DNA of 42,284 bases, taken from positions 1 to 42,284 of the IMG/VR virus record IMGVR_UViG_3300035199_001173, one strand, 5' to 3'. Under the pieces are notes generated by a model. That model was not told where the DNA came from and ran no database searches. It was given only the letters and a program-made list of their open reading frames with translations. Source of the stretch: a virus. Made by a program: the position numbers and the translations under genes. Each line of letters starts with the position of its first letter. Position 1 is the first letter of the stretch. Below are positions 31,220 through 40,129 of the stretch, piece after piece.

Positions 31220-31984
31220 ATGACAATGAAAAATGTCTTTTTGTTCTGGGGGGTGGTCAGCCTTTTCCTGTCAAATGGGGCATATGCTTCGCAGGTGGAC
31301 CGTGACCAGGAACAGATCGACTACGCAGTTAGTGTTGTGAATGGACTTTGCCTGCGGGGGACAGCCTTAGAAGTCAGCGCAGATGTCGAAGGGAATGTCA
31401 CGCTTCAGCATTATATGCCTGGCGCAGTGGCGAGCGTGAGTGACAATATACGTGAGACCTATGGGTCTATGGAGGCAATAGGCGCAACGCTGCGAACCAT
31501 TGGGGATGTGAGGGTACGAGAATGCATGTCCATTCACTTGGGGAGGATCATCAACGCTGTTTTTGAGCTGAACCCTCCCGTGGCGACGCAACAGTTTAGT
31601 GGGGGCGAGAGCATTGAGGGAGCCCTAAAGTTGGGCATTGTGCCCGGCACCATTCGGAAAAGTGCTCGTGTTACAGGTAAAGAAGGACTGCGGTACTTTA
31701 GTTTTGAGCTTGTGGCGCCTGCGGAAGTTGTCGTTTACCTGGAACAAACATCGCGATGCCTGAGCTGGCAACTCCTCACTGAGGGTGGAAGCATATTGGA
31801 AGAGGAAGACGGGTGTCCTGCCAGGCGTAATCAATTGCCCGCATTTCTAGGCTCAGGGCGCGATCAACTCGAGACATATCTTGTGCCGGGGCGATATTAC
31901 ATTTCGGTCGCAGCTGAAGAAGCGCAGGAAGCGTCTTCCTATCAAATGACTATCCTAGCGACCGCTGTTTCCAGCAGCGACTAG
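31220..31984 (+). CDS. Secreted protein with PPC-like C-terminal domain (first of a pair)
   Basis: 254 aa from ATG 31220 (MTMKNVFLFWGVVSLFLSNGAYAS); ATG 31226 (MKNVF) is equally possible given GGTGG spacing. After the signal peptide, an N-terminal domain has GLCLRGTALEV and NVTLQHYMPGAV, then RIINAVFELNPP. The C-terminal ~110 residues (LRYFSFELVAPAEVVVYLEQ...GRYYISVAAEE) resemble the beta-sandwich PPC domain of secreted bacterial proteins. It is followed after 8 nt by a clear paralogue. Likely periplasmic or exported; function unknown. Confidence 0.75.
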   Translation: MTMKNVFLFWGVVSLFLSNGAYASQVDRDQEQIDYAVSVVNGLCLRGTALEVSADVEGNVTLQHYMPGAVASVSDNIRETYGSMEAIGATLRTIGDVRVRECMSIHLGRIINAVFELNPPVATQQFSGGESIEGALKLGIVPGTIRKSARVTGKEGLRYFSFELVAPAEVVVYLEQTSRCLSWQLLTEGGSILEEEDGCPARRNQLPAFLGSGRDQLETYLVPGRYYISVAAEEAQEASSYQMTILATAVSSSD

Positions 31985-31992
31985 GTCAAGCC

Positions 31993-32691
31993 ATGAGACA
32001 AACCATATGTATAATATGTGTACTTTTGCTCAGCTGCATGGGCAGCAAGAGTGCATCTGCTACGGAACCGAATATGGGGGCAGCGCTTCTGTGGATCAAA
32101 GGCAAGTGTCCTGACGGAAACCCAATTGAGATCGGGAATCGAAATAATGGCAATATTGCATTAACGCGCTACCTACCTGGATTAAAGGTACAGGCCCTTT
32201 TGATCAATGTCGCGGGCGTCGCAGCAGACGATGGATTACTAGATCCGCTAAAGGAGATGGAGTATCCCGGTACTTGTATTGCCGACAAGTTTCAGCGGCT
32301 CGTGAATGCCTTCTACGCAGATCACCCCGCCGCGCTTGAAAGTGGCCCACTGCTCTCTTCAGGTAGTACCTATCTGGGAAATCTACCAAGTCATATCTGG
32401 CGCGGTGCGACTATCAGCCATGGAGAAGAAAGATATGGCTTCAATGTGCAGGGAACGAAAAACGTAGAGATCCGATTGCGACACTTGTCCGGGTGCGTGA
32501 GGCTTAAACTAGTAGGTCCATCAAGCAATACATTATTGAGTAGAAAATATTGTTCTACAAACAACAATGCACCCGTAGAACTGCAATTGAAACTGGGCGT
32601 GCATACGCTGTACATTGAGCATGCAGATGAGGTAAATGACGCAGCCGCTACCTACCTGTTGGAAATTGGGGTCACGACAGAAGGGGGCTGA
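31993..32691 (+). CDS. Secreted protein with PPC-like C-terminal domain (second of a pair)
   Basis: 232 aa with a signal peptide (MRQTICIICVLLLSCMGSKSASA). If LLLSC were a lipobox it could be a lipoprotein. Domain order follows the upstream gene: GKCPDGNPIEI / NIALTRYLPGLK / RLVNAFYADHP, then ERYGFNVQGTKNVEIRLRHLSGCVRLKLVG and LGVHTLYIEHADE. Identity with the neighbour is low but spread along the whole length, so this is an old tandem duplication. AGGTCA precedes the ATG. The pair probably works with the upstream EPQ membrane protein. Confidence 0.75.
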   Translation: MRQTICIICVLLLSCMGSKSASATEPNMGAALLWIKGKCPDGNPIEIGNRNNGNIALTRYLPGLKVQALLINVAGVAADDGLLDPLKEMEYPGTCIADKFQRLVNAFYADHPAALESGPLLSSGSTYLGNLPSHIWRGATISHGEERYGFNVQGTKNVEIRLRHLSGCVRLKLVGPSSNTLLSRKYCSTNNNAPVELQLKLGVHTLYIEHADEVNDAAATYLLEIGVTTEGG

Positions 32692-32759
32692 GGCTAAGTC
32701 CAAATACCGTGTTGAACTGGCGCGGGTAGAGCTATTTTGTGGCCGCAAAGGGTGGCTAC

Positions 32760-33011
32760 TCACCGGCGCGGCACCAACCAGGCACCAAGAAGGCCCAGCA
32801 AGAAAGAGAGCCCTAGAATGATTGCGATCTCAACTTTCTCGTCAGTTGTTTCGCTCACCATCAGGCCGTATGTCGTGAGTATACCAACGGCTGCCAATAG
32901 GACCCCAAGCGCTCGGAGGAGTGGATGAAACCGACCAAAAAGCAGCCAAGGTGCCGCGATGGCAACGAGGATAAAGGAAGCATTTTCGGCCAAGATGTAA
33001 ACTAGGGTCAT
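32760..33011 (-). CDS. Small three-TM membrane protein
   Basis: 83 aa from ATG 33011 (MTLVYILAENASF). Three hydrophobic segments: FILVAIAAPWLLF, LLRALGVLLAAVGILTTYGLMV and IAIILGLSFLLGLLGAWLV. It ends in PRR. The only weak point is a poor ribosome-binding site (GTGAG). Convergent with the 31993 gene. Family not recognised. Confidence 0.65.
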   Translation of the reverse strand: MTLVYILAENASFILVAIAAPWLLFGRFHPLLRALGVLLAAVGILTTYGLMVSETTDEKVEIAIILGLSFLLGLLGAWLVPRR

Positions 33012-33354
33012 TGCACACTCACTTTGCGCCGTCCGTCGCGATTGAAGAGACTGCAATATAGCAAAATATCAGTTCCAGTATAGTGGCCGCCCCAGTAGCG
33101 CTTGCAAGCCCCTGCCCACATCCCAAAAACCCGACCCTTAAAGAGGGTCCTCAAGAAAAGCCCCCGATAGTGCCCCGTACAGAAAGCTGCTCTCGGCATG
33201 CTGTTTGGCCTGGCCAGATACTTTAGGGACACGTGAGGGATACTTGAGCGTGTCCCTTCCACTCCCTCTCCCATATTTAAATCGTGAAAGACCATGAGGT
33301 TTCCTCCACCCGAGGGTGCCCCTTCGTCTTTCCCAGTAGAGAAAGACGTCGTCA
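33012..33354. other. Region before the virion genes, with two hairpins
   Basis: About 340 bp without a credible gene. GACCCT-TAAAG-AGGGTC (33133-33149) is followed on the minus strand by GGGTTTTT, so it would act as a terminator in that direction. GGGACACG (33226-33233) pairs with CGTGTCCC (33249-33256) across a 15-nt loop, about 100 bp before the tail-fiber start, and may be part of the late-gene control region. A minus-strand 115-codon frame across both hairpins looks non-coding. Confidence 0.45.
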
Positions 33355-34263
33355 ATGGCCCTAGAGACTGCGGGTTATCTGTCGGATTTGGTGATCACCA
33401 ACCCCCCGGCAAATGACCCTCTCGCGCAAGCCGCGGATCATTTGAGGCTCATTAAAGCCTCCCTCAAAACCACCTTCCCAAACCTTAACGCAGCTGTAAC
33501 GGCATCGCCGGCAGATCTCAATCTAACGGCAACCCTAGCGACAGACCTGGCAGGCAAGCTGAGCCTGACCGGCGGCACGATGACCGGGGACCTGATCATT
33601 GATGGCGCGGACGCTGATTTGGATGTGGTGCAAGGCCGCGTCAAACAGGCGGGCCATGACGTGATGCCCATCGGCACCGTGATCCATTGGTATGGCGACA
33701 TTGCCAACAAGCCGACAGGCTTTGTTGTTGCAGATGGCCTGGTTCATAACGGTCAGCCGACGCCCGATCTACGCAGTGTCTTTCTGCGGGGGACGAATGG
33801 AACCGGCGTGTCGACGGCGACCGGTGGTAGTGACGCTCAGACCACGTCTTCCGAAGGCAATCATACTCATACGGGTACAGCTGCGAATGCGGGTAGTCAC
33901 TCCCATGGGGGGACGTCTGGAGCAACAGCGCTGACGGCTGCTCAGATCCCGGCCCATACCCACTTTATTGCCGCAAACGAAAACAATACCGGCACAACCA
34001 TTGATGCCAACGCTCAACTGAAATTTGGTTGGCCCTTTGGCAATGAAGACAGCGCTTATCAGCTGCGTTCATCTAATCTCGCCGCGACCATGTACAAGAC
34101 GTCAAGTGTTGGCTCGGGCCAGGGGCACACCCACACCATTGCTACTGCAGCTGCGGGTACCCACTCACATACAGTCTCGGTTGACCCTGATGGAGCGCAC
34201 ACCCACACAATTGACAACCGTCCAGTCTTTGCAGAACTCCACATTTTGATCCGTGTCTACTAG
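33355..34263 (+). CDS. Phage tail fiber/collar protein with HxH motifs
   Basis: 302 aa. The N-terminus (ETAGYLSDLVITNPPANDPLAQAADHLRLIK, split by positions 4-34) is typical of podovirus fibers that attach to the tail. A collar-like part follows: PIGTVIHWYGDIANKPTGFVVADG and PDLRSVFLRGTN. The C-terminal half holds six HxH motifs (NHTHT, SHSHG, AHTHF, GHTHT, THSHT, AHTHT); in the T4 gp37 tip such motifs bind iron along a trimeric needle. It should be trimeric and bind the host surface. Ribosome-binding site weak. First of the virion operon. Confidence 0.9.
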   Translation: MALETAGYLSDLVITNPPANDPLAQAADHLRLIKASLKTTFPNLNAAVTASPADLNLTATLATDLAGKLSLTGGTMTGDLIIDGADADLDVVQGRVKQAGHDVMPIGTVIHWYGDIANKPTGFVVADGLVHNGQPTPDLRSVFLRGTNGTGVSTATGGSDAQTTSSEGNHTHTGTAANAGSHSHGGTSGATALTAAQIPAHTHFIAANENNTGTTIDANAQLKFGWPFGNEDSAYQLRSSNLAATMYKTSSVGSGQGHTHTIATAAAGTHSHTVSVDPDGAHTHTIDNRPVFAELHILIRVY

Positions 34264-34277
34264 AGAGGAGATGCTTC

Positions 34278-35903
34278 ATGCCTATCCTCCCCGTTCGGAA
34301 TCTGTCCGAACACGGAATGCTGAAAGACATAAACCCTTATGACTTGCCTTTAAGTGCATTCAGCGGCGGCAATAATGTCCGCTTTGATCAGGGCAAAGTG
34401 ATGCGCGCTCCGGTGTTTCGCGCCATCGTGGACGGTACCGCACAGGCCGATCCACAGTTTGTTTATGGAGTGCGTCCAGCCCAAGGCTACGACTTTGTGC
34501 TGATCGGCGGGGCCGATGGCACCATCTCGCGCTATTCATCCGGTGCTGAGACCGATGTCACCCGCGCGAGCCACACGCCCAATGTGGTGAACACGCCGTG
34601 GACTGGCGCTTTTCACGGTGAGGGAACTTACCTCAACCGGGTGGACATGGTGCCGCAATATCTGGGGCCGACCGACACGCAGTTTGCCGACCTGCCAAAC
34701 TGGACTGCCACCTGGCGCACAAAAGTACTGCGCGTTTATGGTGACTTTCTGGTGGCCATTAATGTGCAAAAGGGCGCGGTGGCCTTTCCCAATATGGTGA
34801 AATGGTCTGACCTGACGCTGGCGGGCGTGCCGCCAGGCTCCTGGGATGAAACGGACCTGGCAACCTCTGCTGGCGAGAATATCTTGAACTCGCTGGACAG
34901 CCCGCTGCTTGATGGGGTGACGCTGCGCGACAGCCTGATCCTCTATGCAGAAACCCAGGTCTGGCGCATGACTTTTGTGCCCAATTCGCCTTTCATTTTC
35001 GACTTCCGCCTTCTGTTTGATGATGGCGGGGCGTTGAACACGAATTGTGTGGTGGAAGTGGATGGCCGACACTATGTGTTTGGCAATAATGACATCTATG
35101 TTCATGACGGCACAACGAAACGCTCCATCGCGGATGGGCGCGTCAGGGATTTTGTCTATCGCAACATCAACGCCTCAAGAGGCGAACAATGTTTTGCAGC
35201 TCATAATCCAGGGCTAAATGAGATCACCTTTGCCTTTGTCTCAGCTGATGAGGATACCTATTGGAAAGCGCCGACCCGGTGCAACCGTGGCGTTGTGTAC
35301 AATTACATTAATGACACGTGGAGCATTGTCGATCTTCCCAATGTTGGCGCCATGTCGGCCGCCAATGTGGAAAACGTTACCACCTATGCGCAGGTGCCGG
35401 TGACGACGACCCATGAGTTGATCGGTGGGACATATGCTGACTTGTCGGATGGTTTTAAGACCCACGTCATTTCCGTCAGCTCCCCCTTGGCAAGCGAAGG
35501 TTTGAGCCAAGGAAAGCTCCACGGGATCGATCTCGCAGACAAAGGCAACCTGACGTTTCCCTTTGATGTAGAAACGGCAAGTCCTGCCTGGGCAGAGCGC
35601 ATTGGAGTGGATCTGGATGTGAGCACACGGGCGGAACTGCGCCAATATAAAGTGTGCAGCAGGCTCTATCCGCAGGTGACCGTATTCCGCAGCATTCCAA
35701 CCCAGATTGAAGTGGGTGGGGCACTGACGGCAACGGGGCCCATTACCTGGTTGCCCAAACAAGGCTTCGACCCGGCGTCTGACTATAAGGTCGACGTGCG
35801 CGCAGGCGGGCGCTATCTGGCCTTCCGCTTCTCCGTCGATGCGATCTCCGATTTTGAATTGTCAGGCTATGACCTGGAACTCAAATCGGGCGGGAGTAGA
35901 TAG
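34278..35903 (+). CDS. Podovirus tail/structural protein (gp10-like)
   Basis: 541 aa. The opening NPYDLPLSAFSGGNNVRFDQGKVMRAPVFR is a recurrent start among podovirus head-tail structural proteins. The body is beta-rich with repeated strand pairs (FVLIGGADGTISRYSSG, VLRVYGDFLVAINVQKG, HYVFGNNDIYVHDGTTKRSI, GVVYNYINDTWSIVDLP), consistent with a beta-propeller-like tail or packaged-DNA stabilisation component. GAGGAG precedes the ATG, 14 nt after the fiber gene. The stop is directly followed by the next ATG. Length is normal for the family and there is no disruption. Confidence 0.82.
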   Translation: MPILPVRNLSEHGMLKDINPYDLPLSAFSGGNNVRFDQGKVMRAPVFRAIVDGTAQADPQFVYGVRPAQGYDFVLIGGADGTISRYSSGAETDVTRASHTPNVVNTPWTGAFHGEGTYLNRVDMVPQYLGPTDTQFADLPNWTATWRTKVLRVYGDFLVAINVQKGAVAFPNMVKWSDLTLAGVPPGSWDETDLATSAGENILNSLDSPLLDGVTLRDSLILYAETQVWRMTFVPNSPFIFDFRLLFDDGGALNTNCVVEVDGRHYVFGNNDIYVHDGTTKRSIADGRVRDFVYRNINASRGEQCFAAHNPGLNEITFAFVSADEDTYWKAPTRCNRGVVYNYINDTWSIVDLPNVGAMSAANVENVTTYAQVPVTTTHELIGGTYADLSDGFKTHVISVSSPLASEGLSQGKLHGIDLADKGNLTFPFDVETASPAWAERIGVDLDVSTRAELRQYKVCSRLYPQVTVFRSIPTQIEVGGALTATGPITWLPKQGFDPASDYKVDVRAGGRYLAFRFSVDAISDFELSGYDLELKSGGSR

Positions 35904-36179
35904 ATGGCCCTCAATACACGCACCGACATGGTGTTGAACCCCTATCGGATGACATCACGCCCGACACTCGACAATTCGCAGGCCCAGTGGGTCGATGAAG
36001 AATTGAAACGGATTGAACTGTTTCTGGAGCAGGTCTATGAGGCCATGCCCCAAGTGGCTGATGCCGCTCCTGATAACCCCAAGCGCGGCATGATCCGCTA
36101 CGCGACGTCTCCGTGGAACCCGCTGGGTTCCGGAGACGCTTGGGTGTTTTTCAATGGAACGGTCTGGGTCGCGCAGTAG
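35904..36179 (+). CDS. Small phage structural protein
   Basis: 91 aa starting at the base after the previous stop, with GGGAG upstream inside that gene. KRIELFLEQVYEAMPQV is helical, then PKRGMIRYATSPWNPLGSGDAWVFFNGTVWVAQ forms a small beta tip of a kind seen in short phage tail-associated proteins. It probably assembles with the 34278 protein, to which it is coupled. No enzyme motif. Confidence 0.8.
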   Translation: MALNTRTDMVLNPYRMTSRPTLDNSQAQWVDEELKRIELFLEQVYEAMPQVADAAPDNPKRGMIRYATSPWNPLGSGDAWVFFNGTVWVAQ

Positions 36180-36195
36180 GGGATGGAGCGGCTGC

Positions 36196-36534
36196 ATGGT
36201 TCAAGATCATACGTCTCTCAAGGCGGCGCCTGCTGAGTTGGGAAAAGAAGTCCAGGTGAAAACATCTGACTTCACGCTTTACACCGAAGCGTTTCGGGGG
36301 CTGACGTTCATTCATTGTGATGTGCATGTGCCCTGGAGCCTTTGCGTAAAGCGGGCGCTGGGTGAGGCCTTTGAGGCTTTGCGCGCCCGTCTTCAAACCG
36401 ATCTTTATGCGCTCCATGAACCACTCGATCACAAACACAAGAAATTTTTATCTCTCTACGGCTTCAAGCCGCAGGCCATTTGGCCGCGGGCGGAGAAGCC
36501 CTATGTCATTTATGTAAGGAAACAGAATGGGTGA
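36196..36534 (+). CDS. Small virion-operon protein, possibly degenerate GNAT fold
   Basis: 112 aa from ATG 36196 (MVQDHTSLK), with GGAG 8 nt upstream. DFTLYTEAFRGLTFIHCDVHVPWS followed by LGEAFEALRARLQTDLYAL and HKKFLSLYGFKPQAIWPRAEKPYVIYVRK matches the strand-helix-strand order of small phage acetyltransferase-like proteins near the tail genes, including the closing F-x-x-x-GF strand. A CoA-binding R-x-x-G-x-G/A loop is not visible, so any activity is doubtful. It overlaps the next gene by 8 nt. Confidence 0.65.
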   Translation: MVQDHTSLKAAPAELGKEVQVKTSDFTLYTEAFRGLTFIHCDVHVPWSLCVKRALGEAFEALRARLQTDLYALHEPLDHKHKKFLSLYGFKPQAIWPRAEKPYVIYVRKQNG

Positions 36535-37642
36535 CGTTCTTAAGACGTTTTTTGGTGGGAGTGAAAATTCTTCGCAATCCACTCAGAGCTCTGGCCCATG
36601 GGGCCCACAGCAGGAATTCCTCACCGAGGGGTTTGGCGAAGCACGCAACATTTACAACGACCAAAAAGGCACGCCTTTCTATGAGGGAGATCTTTATGCC
36701 GGGTTGAATGATCGTCAAAATCAGGGGCTTGATGCGCTGTCTGGTTGGGGGCAGGGCACAGGTCAGAACCTGGCGGGTGCGACATCCAATGCAGCCTTGT
36801 CGGGCTTGTCCAACACTCAAGGTCTCTATGATTTTCTCAATAATACGTTGAGCGGCAATCAGTCCATTGGCAATAGCCAGACCAACCAGAACCTGAGCAA
36901 TCAGGGCAGTGATCTTCTCTCTCAAGGCTCGGCGGGCTTGTCTCGTGCGACAGAAAATGGCACGGCGTCTAACCTTGCTGCTGCTCAGTCTTATGTGAAC
37001 AGCGATTTGCTCAATTCACAAATTGACGCGGTGGGCGATGATATTTCTCGTAACTTGAATGAGAACACGCTGACGTCCCTTAACCGGGGTGCCTCGATTG
37101 GTGGCAATCTCAACTCGTCACGAGCCGGGCTTGAAACCTACGAAGCTTTTGACGATGCACAAGACGAGCTGGCACGCGCCTCCGTCGATCTGCGTTCCAA
37201 CGCCTACAATAATGGGTTGGCACTGGCCGAGCAGGGCAGAGCCACTGACATTAACGCAGGTCTCAACACGCTGTCGACAGGTGCTGGTCTGATTGGGGAT
37301 GCGAACGCCAACAAGCAGTTTGATGTGAACTCCACCTTGAATGCGAGTGGCCAGTTGAACGGCGCTCTGGGTCTTGCCACCAATCAGGCAACAGCAGGCG
37401 CGGCCCTTGGCACAGATGCCGCCAATAACATTTTCAATGCCGGGTCCGTGCAACAGGCCGACGCCCAAGGACGCCTGGATGAAGCCTTCCAGCAATGGTC
37501 TGGCAATGACACACGCGCCTCTGATCTGTTGAACCGCTACTGGAATATTGTCGGTCGTCCGATCACGGAATCTCAAGGTCAGAGCACGTCTCACGGCGAA
37601 AGCAATGACGCGGTATTCAAGAAATTGGGTAGCCCCTTTTAA
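36527..37642 (+). CDS. Phage virion protein, Gln/Asn/Ser-rich helical
   Basis: 371 aa; AAGGAAA precedes the ATG, which overlaps the previous stop by 8 nt. The N-terminus GPWGPQQEFLTEGFGEARNIY and FYEGDLYAGLNDRQNQGLDAL are typical of podovirus internal or tail proteins. The body is low-complexity helical with many Asn, Gln, Ser and Gly, such as SNTQGLYDFLNNTLSGNQS, and no Cys. The C-terminus has YWNIVGRPITESQGQ. Likely an internal virion or DNA-ejection protein. I cannot name an exact homologue. Confidence 0.75.
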   Translation: MGDVLKTFFGGSENSSQSTQSSGPWGPQQEFLTEGFGEARNIYNDQKGTPFYEGDLYAGLNDRQNQGLDALSGWGQGTGQNLAGATSNAALSGLSNTQGLYDFLNNTLSGNQSIGNSQTNQNLSNQGSDLLSQGSAGLSRATENGTASNLAAAQSYVNSDLLNSQIDAVGDDISRNLNENTLTSLNRGASIGGNLNSSRAGLETYEAFDDAQDELARASVDLRSNAYNNGLALAEQGRATDINAGLNTLSTGAGLIGDANANKQFDVNSTLNASGQLNGALGLATNQATAGAALGTDAANNIFNAGSVQQADAQGRLDEAFQQWSGNDTRASDLLNRYWNIVGRPITESQGQSTSHGESNDAVFKKLGSPF

Positions 37643-37654
37643 AGGAAGTCAATC

Positions 37655-39232
37655 ATGGTTGTTCCACTAATTGCAGCGGCTCCAGTAGTTGCTGCCGCCG
37701 CTGCCCCAGCCGTTGCCGGTGTTGCCGCAGCGGGTGCCGCTGCAGCAGGTGCTGCTGCGGCGGGCGCCGCTGCAGGTGCGATAGGTGCCGGGGTCGCAGG
37801 CGCCGCAGGCGCAGCTGGTGCTCTGGGTGCTGGTGCTCTAGGTGCTGGTGCCGCGGGTGCCGCCGGCGCTTTAGGGGCAGGTGCTGCCGGTGCTGCCGGT
37901 GCTGCCGGTGCTGCCGGTGCTGCCGGTGCTGTAGGTGCCTTAGGTCCAATTGCGGCAGGGGCTATTCCCGCTGCTGCTCCTATTGCTGCTGCTCCTATTG
38001 CCGCTGCTGCTCCTATTGCCGCCGCTGCTCCCGTTACAGCTGGCGCTCCCCTTGCTGCAGCTGCTCCGGCTGCCGCAGCTGGCGCTCCTGCCACAGCTGC
38101 CGCCGCGCTTCCGGCGACGACGGCTCTTCCCACAACGGCAACGCTGCCGGGTGCCGCCGCATCATCGCCTCTTGGCGCGGCAACAGCAGCTCCCCAAGGC
38201 GCTGTTGCCGGTGCTCCGCAGGCGGCAAGCCTTCCGCAATTGCCGTCCGCTGGTGGTGCTGGCGTCACGCCGAGTGCAAGCCCTGTTGAAGGAGCGTTGA
38301 ATTCTGCTGGTGAAGGATTGCAAAGCTTCCTTGATGCGCCCATAGAGAGCCTGGAAAATATGGGGCAGCAGTTTATGCAGGATCTGAAAAGTGATCCGAT
38401 GAAAACGCTCTCTCAATTTGGGTCAGGTGGTGACGACAGTAAAGCGTCGCGGCCAGGAGGTAGCGGAGTGATAAGCGCCTTGGCGCCCATTCCGCCCGCG
38501 AACCCGGTATCATCGCCGACACCTGTGAGCAGCGGACTTCAGTTGCCAACAGCATCAAGTGCACCCCCCATGCGCATGAACCGGCGGGATGTGACGCAAC
38601 TCTCAACAACGTCAACCTTTGAGCCCATTCCGCAAACGAACTCATTTTCGCGTCGACCAGGTGCTGCACAGGCGAACGTGTCTCCGGGGCAGAGCTTCCG
38701 GCCAACGCCGGTACAGCAACCAGGCGTCAGGCAGCCGGGCACTGGTGGCGACTTCTCTTTCGGTCGTTTTGTGGATGGTTTGTCAACAGGTCCTGAGCAG
38801 GGTCTTCTGGGACGTCTTGGCAATGGTCTTGAATTAGGGACCAATCAGAGCACCGACGTCTCACAGTTTCTGAGAGGGTTTGGTCAGAATCGGGACGATA
38901 CAATTCTTGGGCGGATCAACACCGGACGTGATTTTGCCGAGAATGACATTTCGTTGTTTGGCAATGCCGGAGGCGAAAAATCTCCAGACCAGGCACAGTC
39001 TATTTTTCAGGGCCAAGAGCAGGAAGAAGAGACACGGCGAGTGCGCCCGCCAGCACAGCAGGCCCCGGCTTTACAGGGCGGCGTACCCGCAGGCGACAAT
39101 GAGCAAGATTACCTTGCTTGGAAAGCCGCACAGCAACGCGGCCCAGGTGGTAGCGCGTCAGGCCCACGACCTGGTTCCTTCGGCCGTCCGCGCTTCAGCC
39201 CAGGTGTCAGCAGTGCGGGAAGCCGGTATTAG
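37655..39232 (+). CDS. Ala/Gly-rich phage virion protein (probable ejection protein)
   Basis: 525 aa with AAAGGAAG before the ATG. Residues 1 to ~205 are almost only Ala, Gly, Pro, Val, Ile and Leu, in AAGAAG and PIAAAAP patterns able to form tightly packed helices or a membrane-spanning bundle. Part of it is encoded by five perfect 9-bp repeats at 37880-37924. The rest is polar and disordered-looking (PTPVSSGLQLPTASSAPP, FSRRPGAAQANVSPGQSF). The C-terminus is FGRPRFSPGVSSAGSRY. A role in forming a channel during DNA ejection is inference. The 3' end recurs in decayed form near 40130-40192. Confidence 0.75.
   Translation: MVVPLIAAAPVVAAAAAPAVAGVAAAGAAAAGAAAAGAAAGAIGAGVAGAAGAAGALGAGALGAGAAGAAGALGAGAAGAAGAAGAAGAAGAVGALGPIAAGAIPAAAPIAAAPIAAAAPIAAAAPVTAGAPLAAAAPAAAAGAPATAAAALPATTALPTTATLPGAAASSPLGAATAAPQGAVAGAPQAASLPQLPSAGGAGVTPSASPVEGALNSAGEGLQSFLDAPIESLENMGQQFMQDLKSDPMKTLSQFGSGGDDSKASRPGGSGVISALAPIPPANPVSSPTPVSSGLQLPTASSAPPMRMNRRDVTQLSTTSTFEPIPQTNSFSRRPGAAQANVSPGQSFRPTPVQQPGVRQPGTGGDFSFGRFVDGLSTGPEQGLLGRLGNGLELGTNQSTDVSQFLRGFGQNRDDTILGRINTGRDFAENDISLFGNAGGEKSPDQAQSIFQGQEQEEETRRVRPPAQQAPALQGGVPAGDNEQDYLAWKAAQQRGPGGSASGPRPGSFGRPRFSPGVSSAGSRY
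37880..37924 (+). repeat. 9-bp tandem repeat, five perfect copies
   Basis: GGTGCTGCC repeated five times encodes Ala-Gly-Ala triplets within the Ala-rich virion protein, with looser copies on both sides. It is in frame, so length changes are tolerated. Confidence 0.85.
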
Positions 39233-39448
39233 GGGAGGACGGAGCGTCCTCTCCCATATGAGGTGGTGAGGGTCGCCTCTGGCCACCGGTAGAATAGCTG
39301 GGCACGTATTTGTGTTCGCTGTTTGAGCCGGTGCTTATGTCGCTATGGCCATCCTTCGGGGTGGCCTTTTCGTGCCACCGATCAGTGGCGACACACTGCG
39401 GAGCATGACCGGGATGCAAGCACCCCGGCATACTCATCTGAAACAGCT

Positions 39449-39919
39449 TTAGTTTCGCGGAGGATGGTAGGCGCATACGATCTGGTTGCCCATTGGAACG
39501 TAATGCCAAATCTTCGTTGGCCCCGCCGGGACCTTCCCTTCGATGATCCCGTTCAACGGCCCTGTCATTCCCACTCTGCTACCACAGAAATCGTTGAGGG
39601 CTGTCTCGCTGCAAGCCCAATGTGGTTCGCGAACTTGGTCGCTGCCCCATCGTCCCCTCTGGCAATGGCGTTCGTTTCGCGGCTCCTCGACAAATGGCTT
39701 TCCGCCACCCTGCGCTCGAAAAGATAGGATCGATGTCGCCCAGTCGCGCATGTTGCTCTGCTTGCCTAAGGTGTCTTCTAAATCTGCTTTGGTAACGTGC
39801 TGATGGCCAGACACGGTTGGTAGTGGCACCGGCTGCGGATGTGGATTTGGATGAGCCGACGCAGCAGTTGCTCCCACGGCAGCACACAGAGATATCATTG
39901 CCAGAATTGAATTTCTCAT
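39449..39919 (-). CDS. Secreted protein inserted among virion genes
   Basis: 156 aa with a strong ribosome-binding site (GGGAGGGAC) and signal peptide (MRNSILAMISLCAAVGATAASA). The mature start is His/Pro-rich (HPNPHPQPVPLP), then a small domain with Arg-rich and Cys motifs: ERHCQRGRWGSDQVREPHWACSE, NDFCGSRVGM, NQIVCAY. Four Cys suggest two disulfides. Its strand is opposite to all flanking phage genes. It lies between the intact Ala-rich virion gene and a decayed copy of that gene's 3' end. Family not recognised. Confidence 0.75.
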   Translation of the reverse strand: MRNSILAMISLCAAVGATAASAHPNPHPQPVPLPTVSGHQHVTKADLEDTLGKQSNMRDWATSILSFRAQGGGKPFVEEPRNERHCQRGRWGSDQVREPHWACSETALNDFCGSRVGMTGPLNGIIEGKVPAGPTKIWHYVPMGNQIVCAYHPPRN

Positions 39920-40129
39920 TTGTCCCTCCCATTAGAAATTTCCGAACTCACGATACATTCAATGAATAAAACCATAGTTTTGGTTTGGGCGCAAAACCCT
40001 GCCAAAATCAAGGGAACCGGGCTTAAGTCCAGGGCGGAAACGCTGGCTTGGGGCGACGTTCTGGCTAGGTCTGGTCAGGGTGGTGCTGATGCCGCCTAGG
40101 CAGTGATTGTCTCGATCCTGCTTTTTGCG

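Noticed and set aside
33008-33355. 115-codon minus-strand frame before the tail fiber
   Set aside because: Covers two hairpins and the fiber leader, lacks protein-like composition or a ribosome-binding site.
37639-38343. Ala/Pro-rich minus-strand frame
   Set aside because: Mirror of the GC-rich Ala/Gly-rich virion gene; low complexity keeps all frames open.
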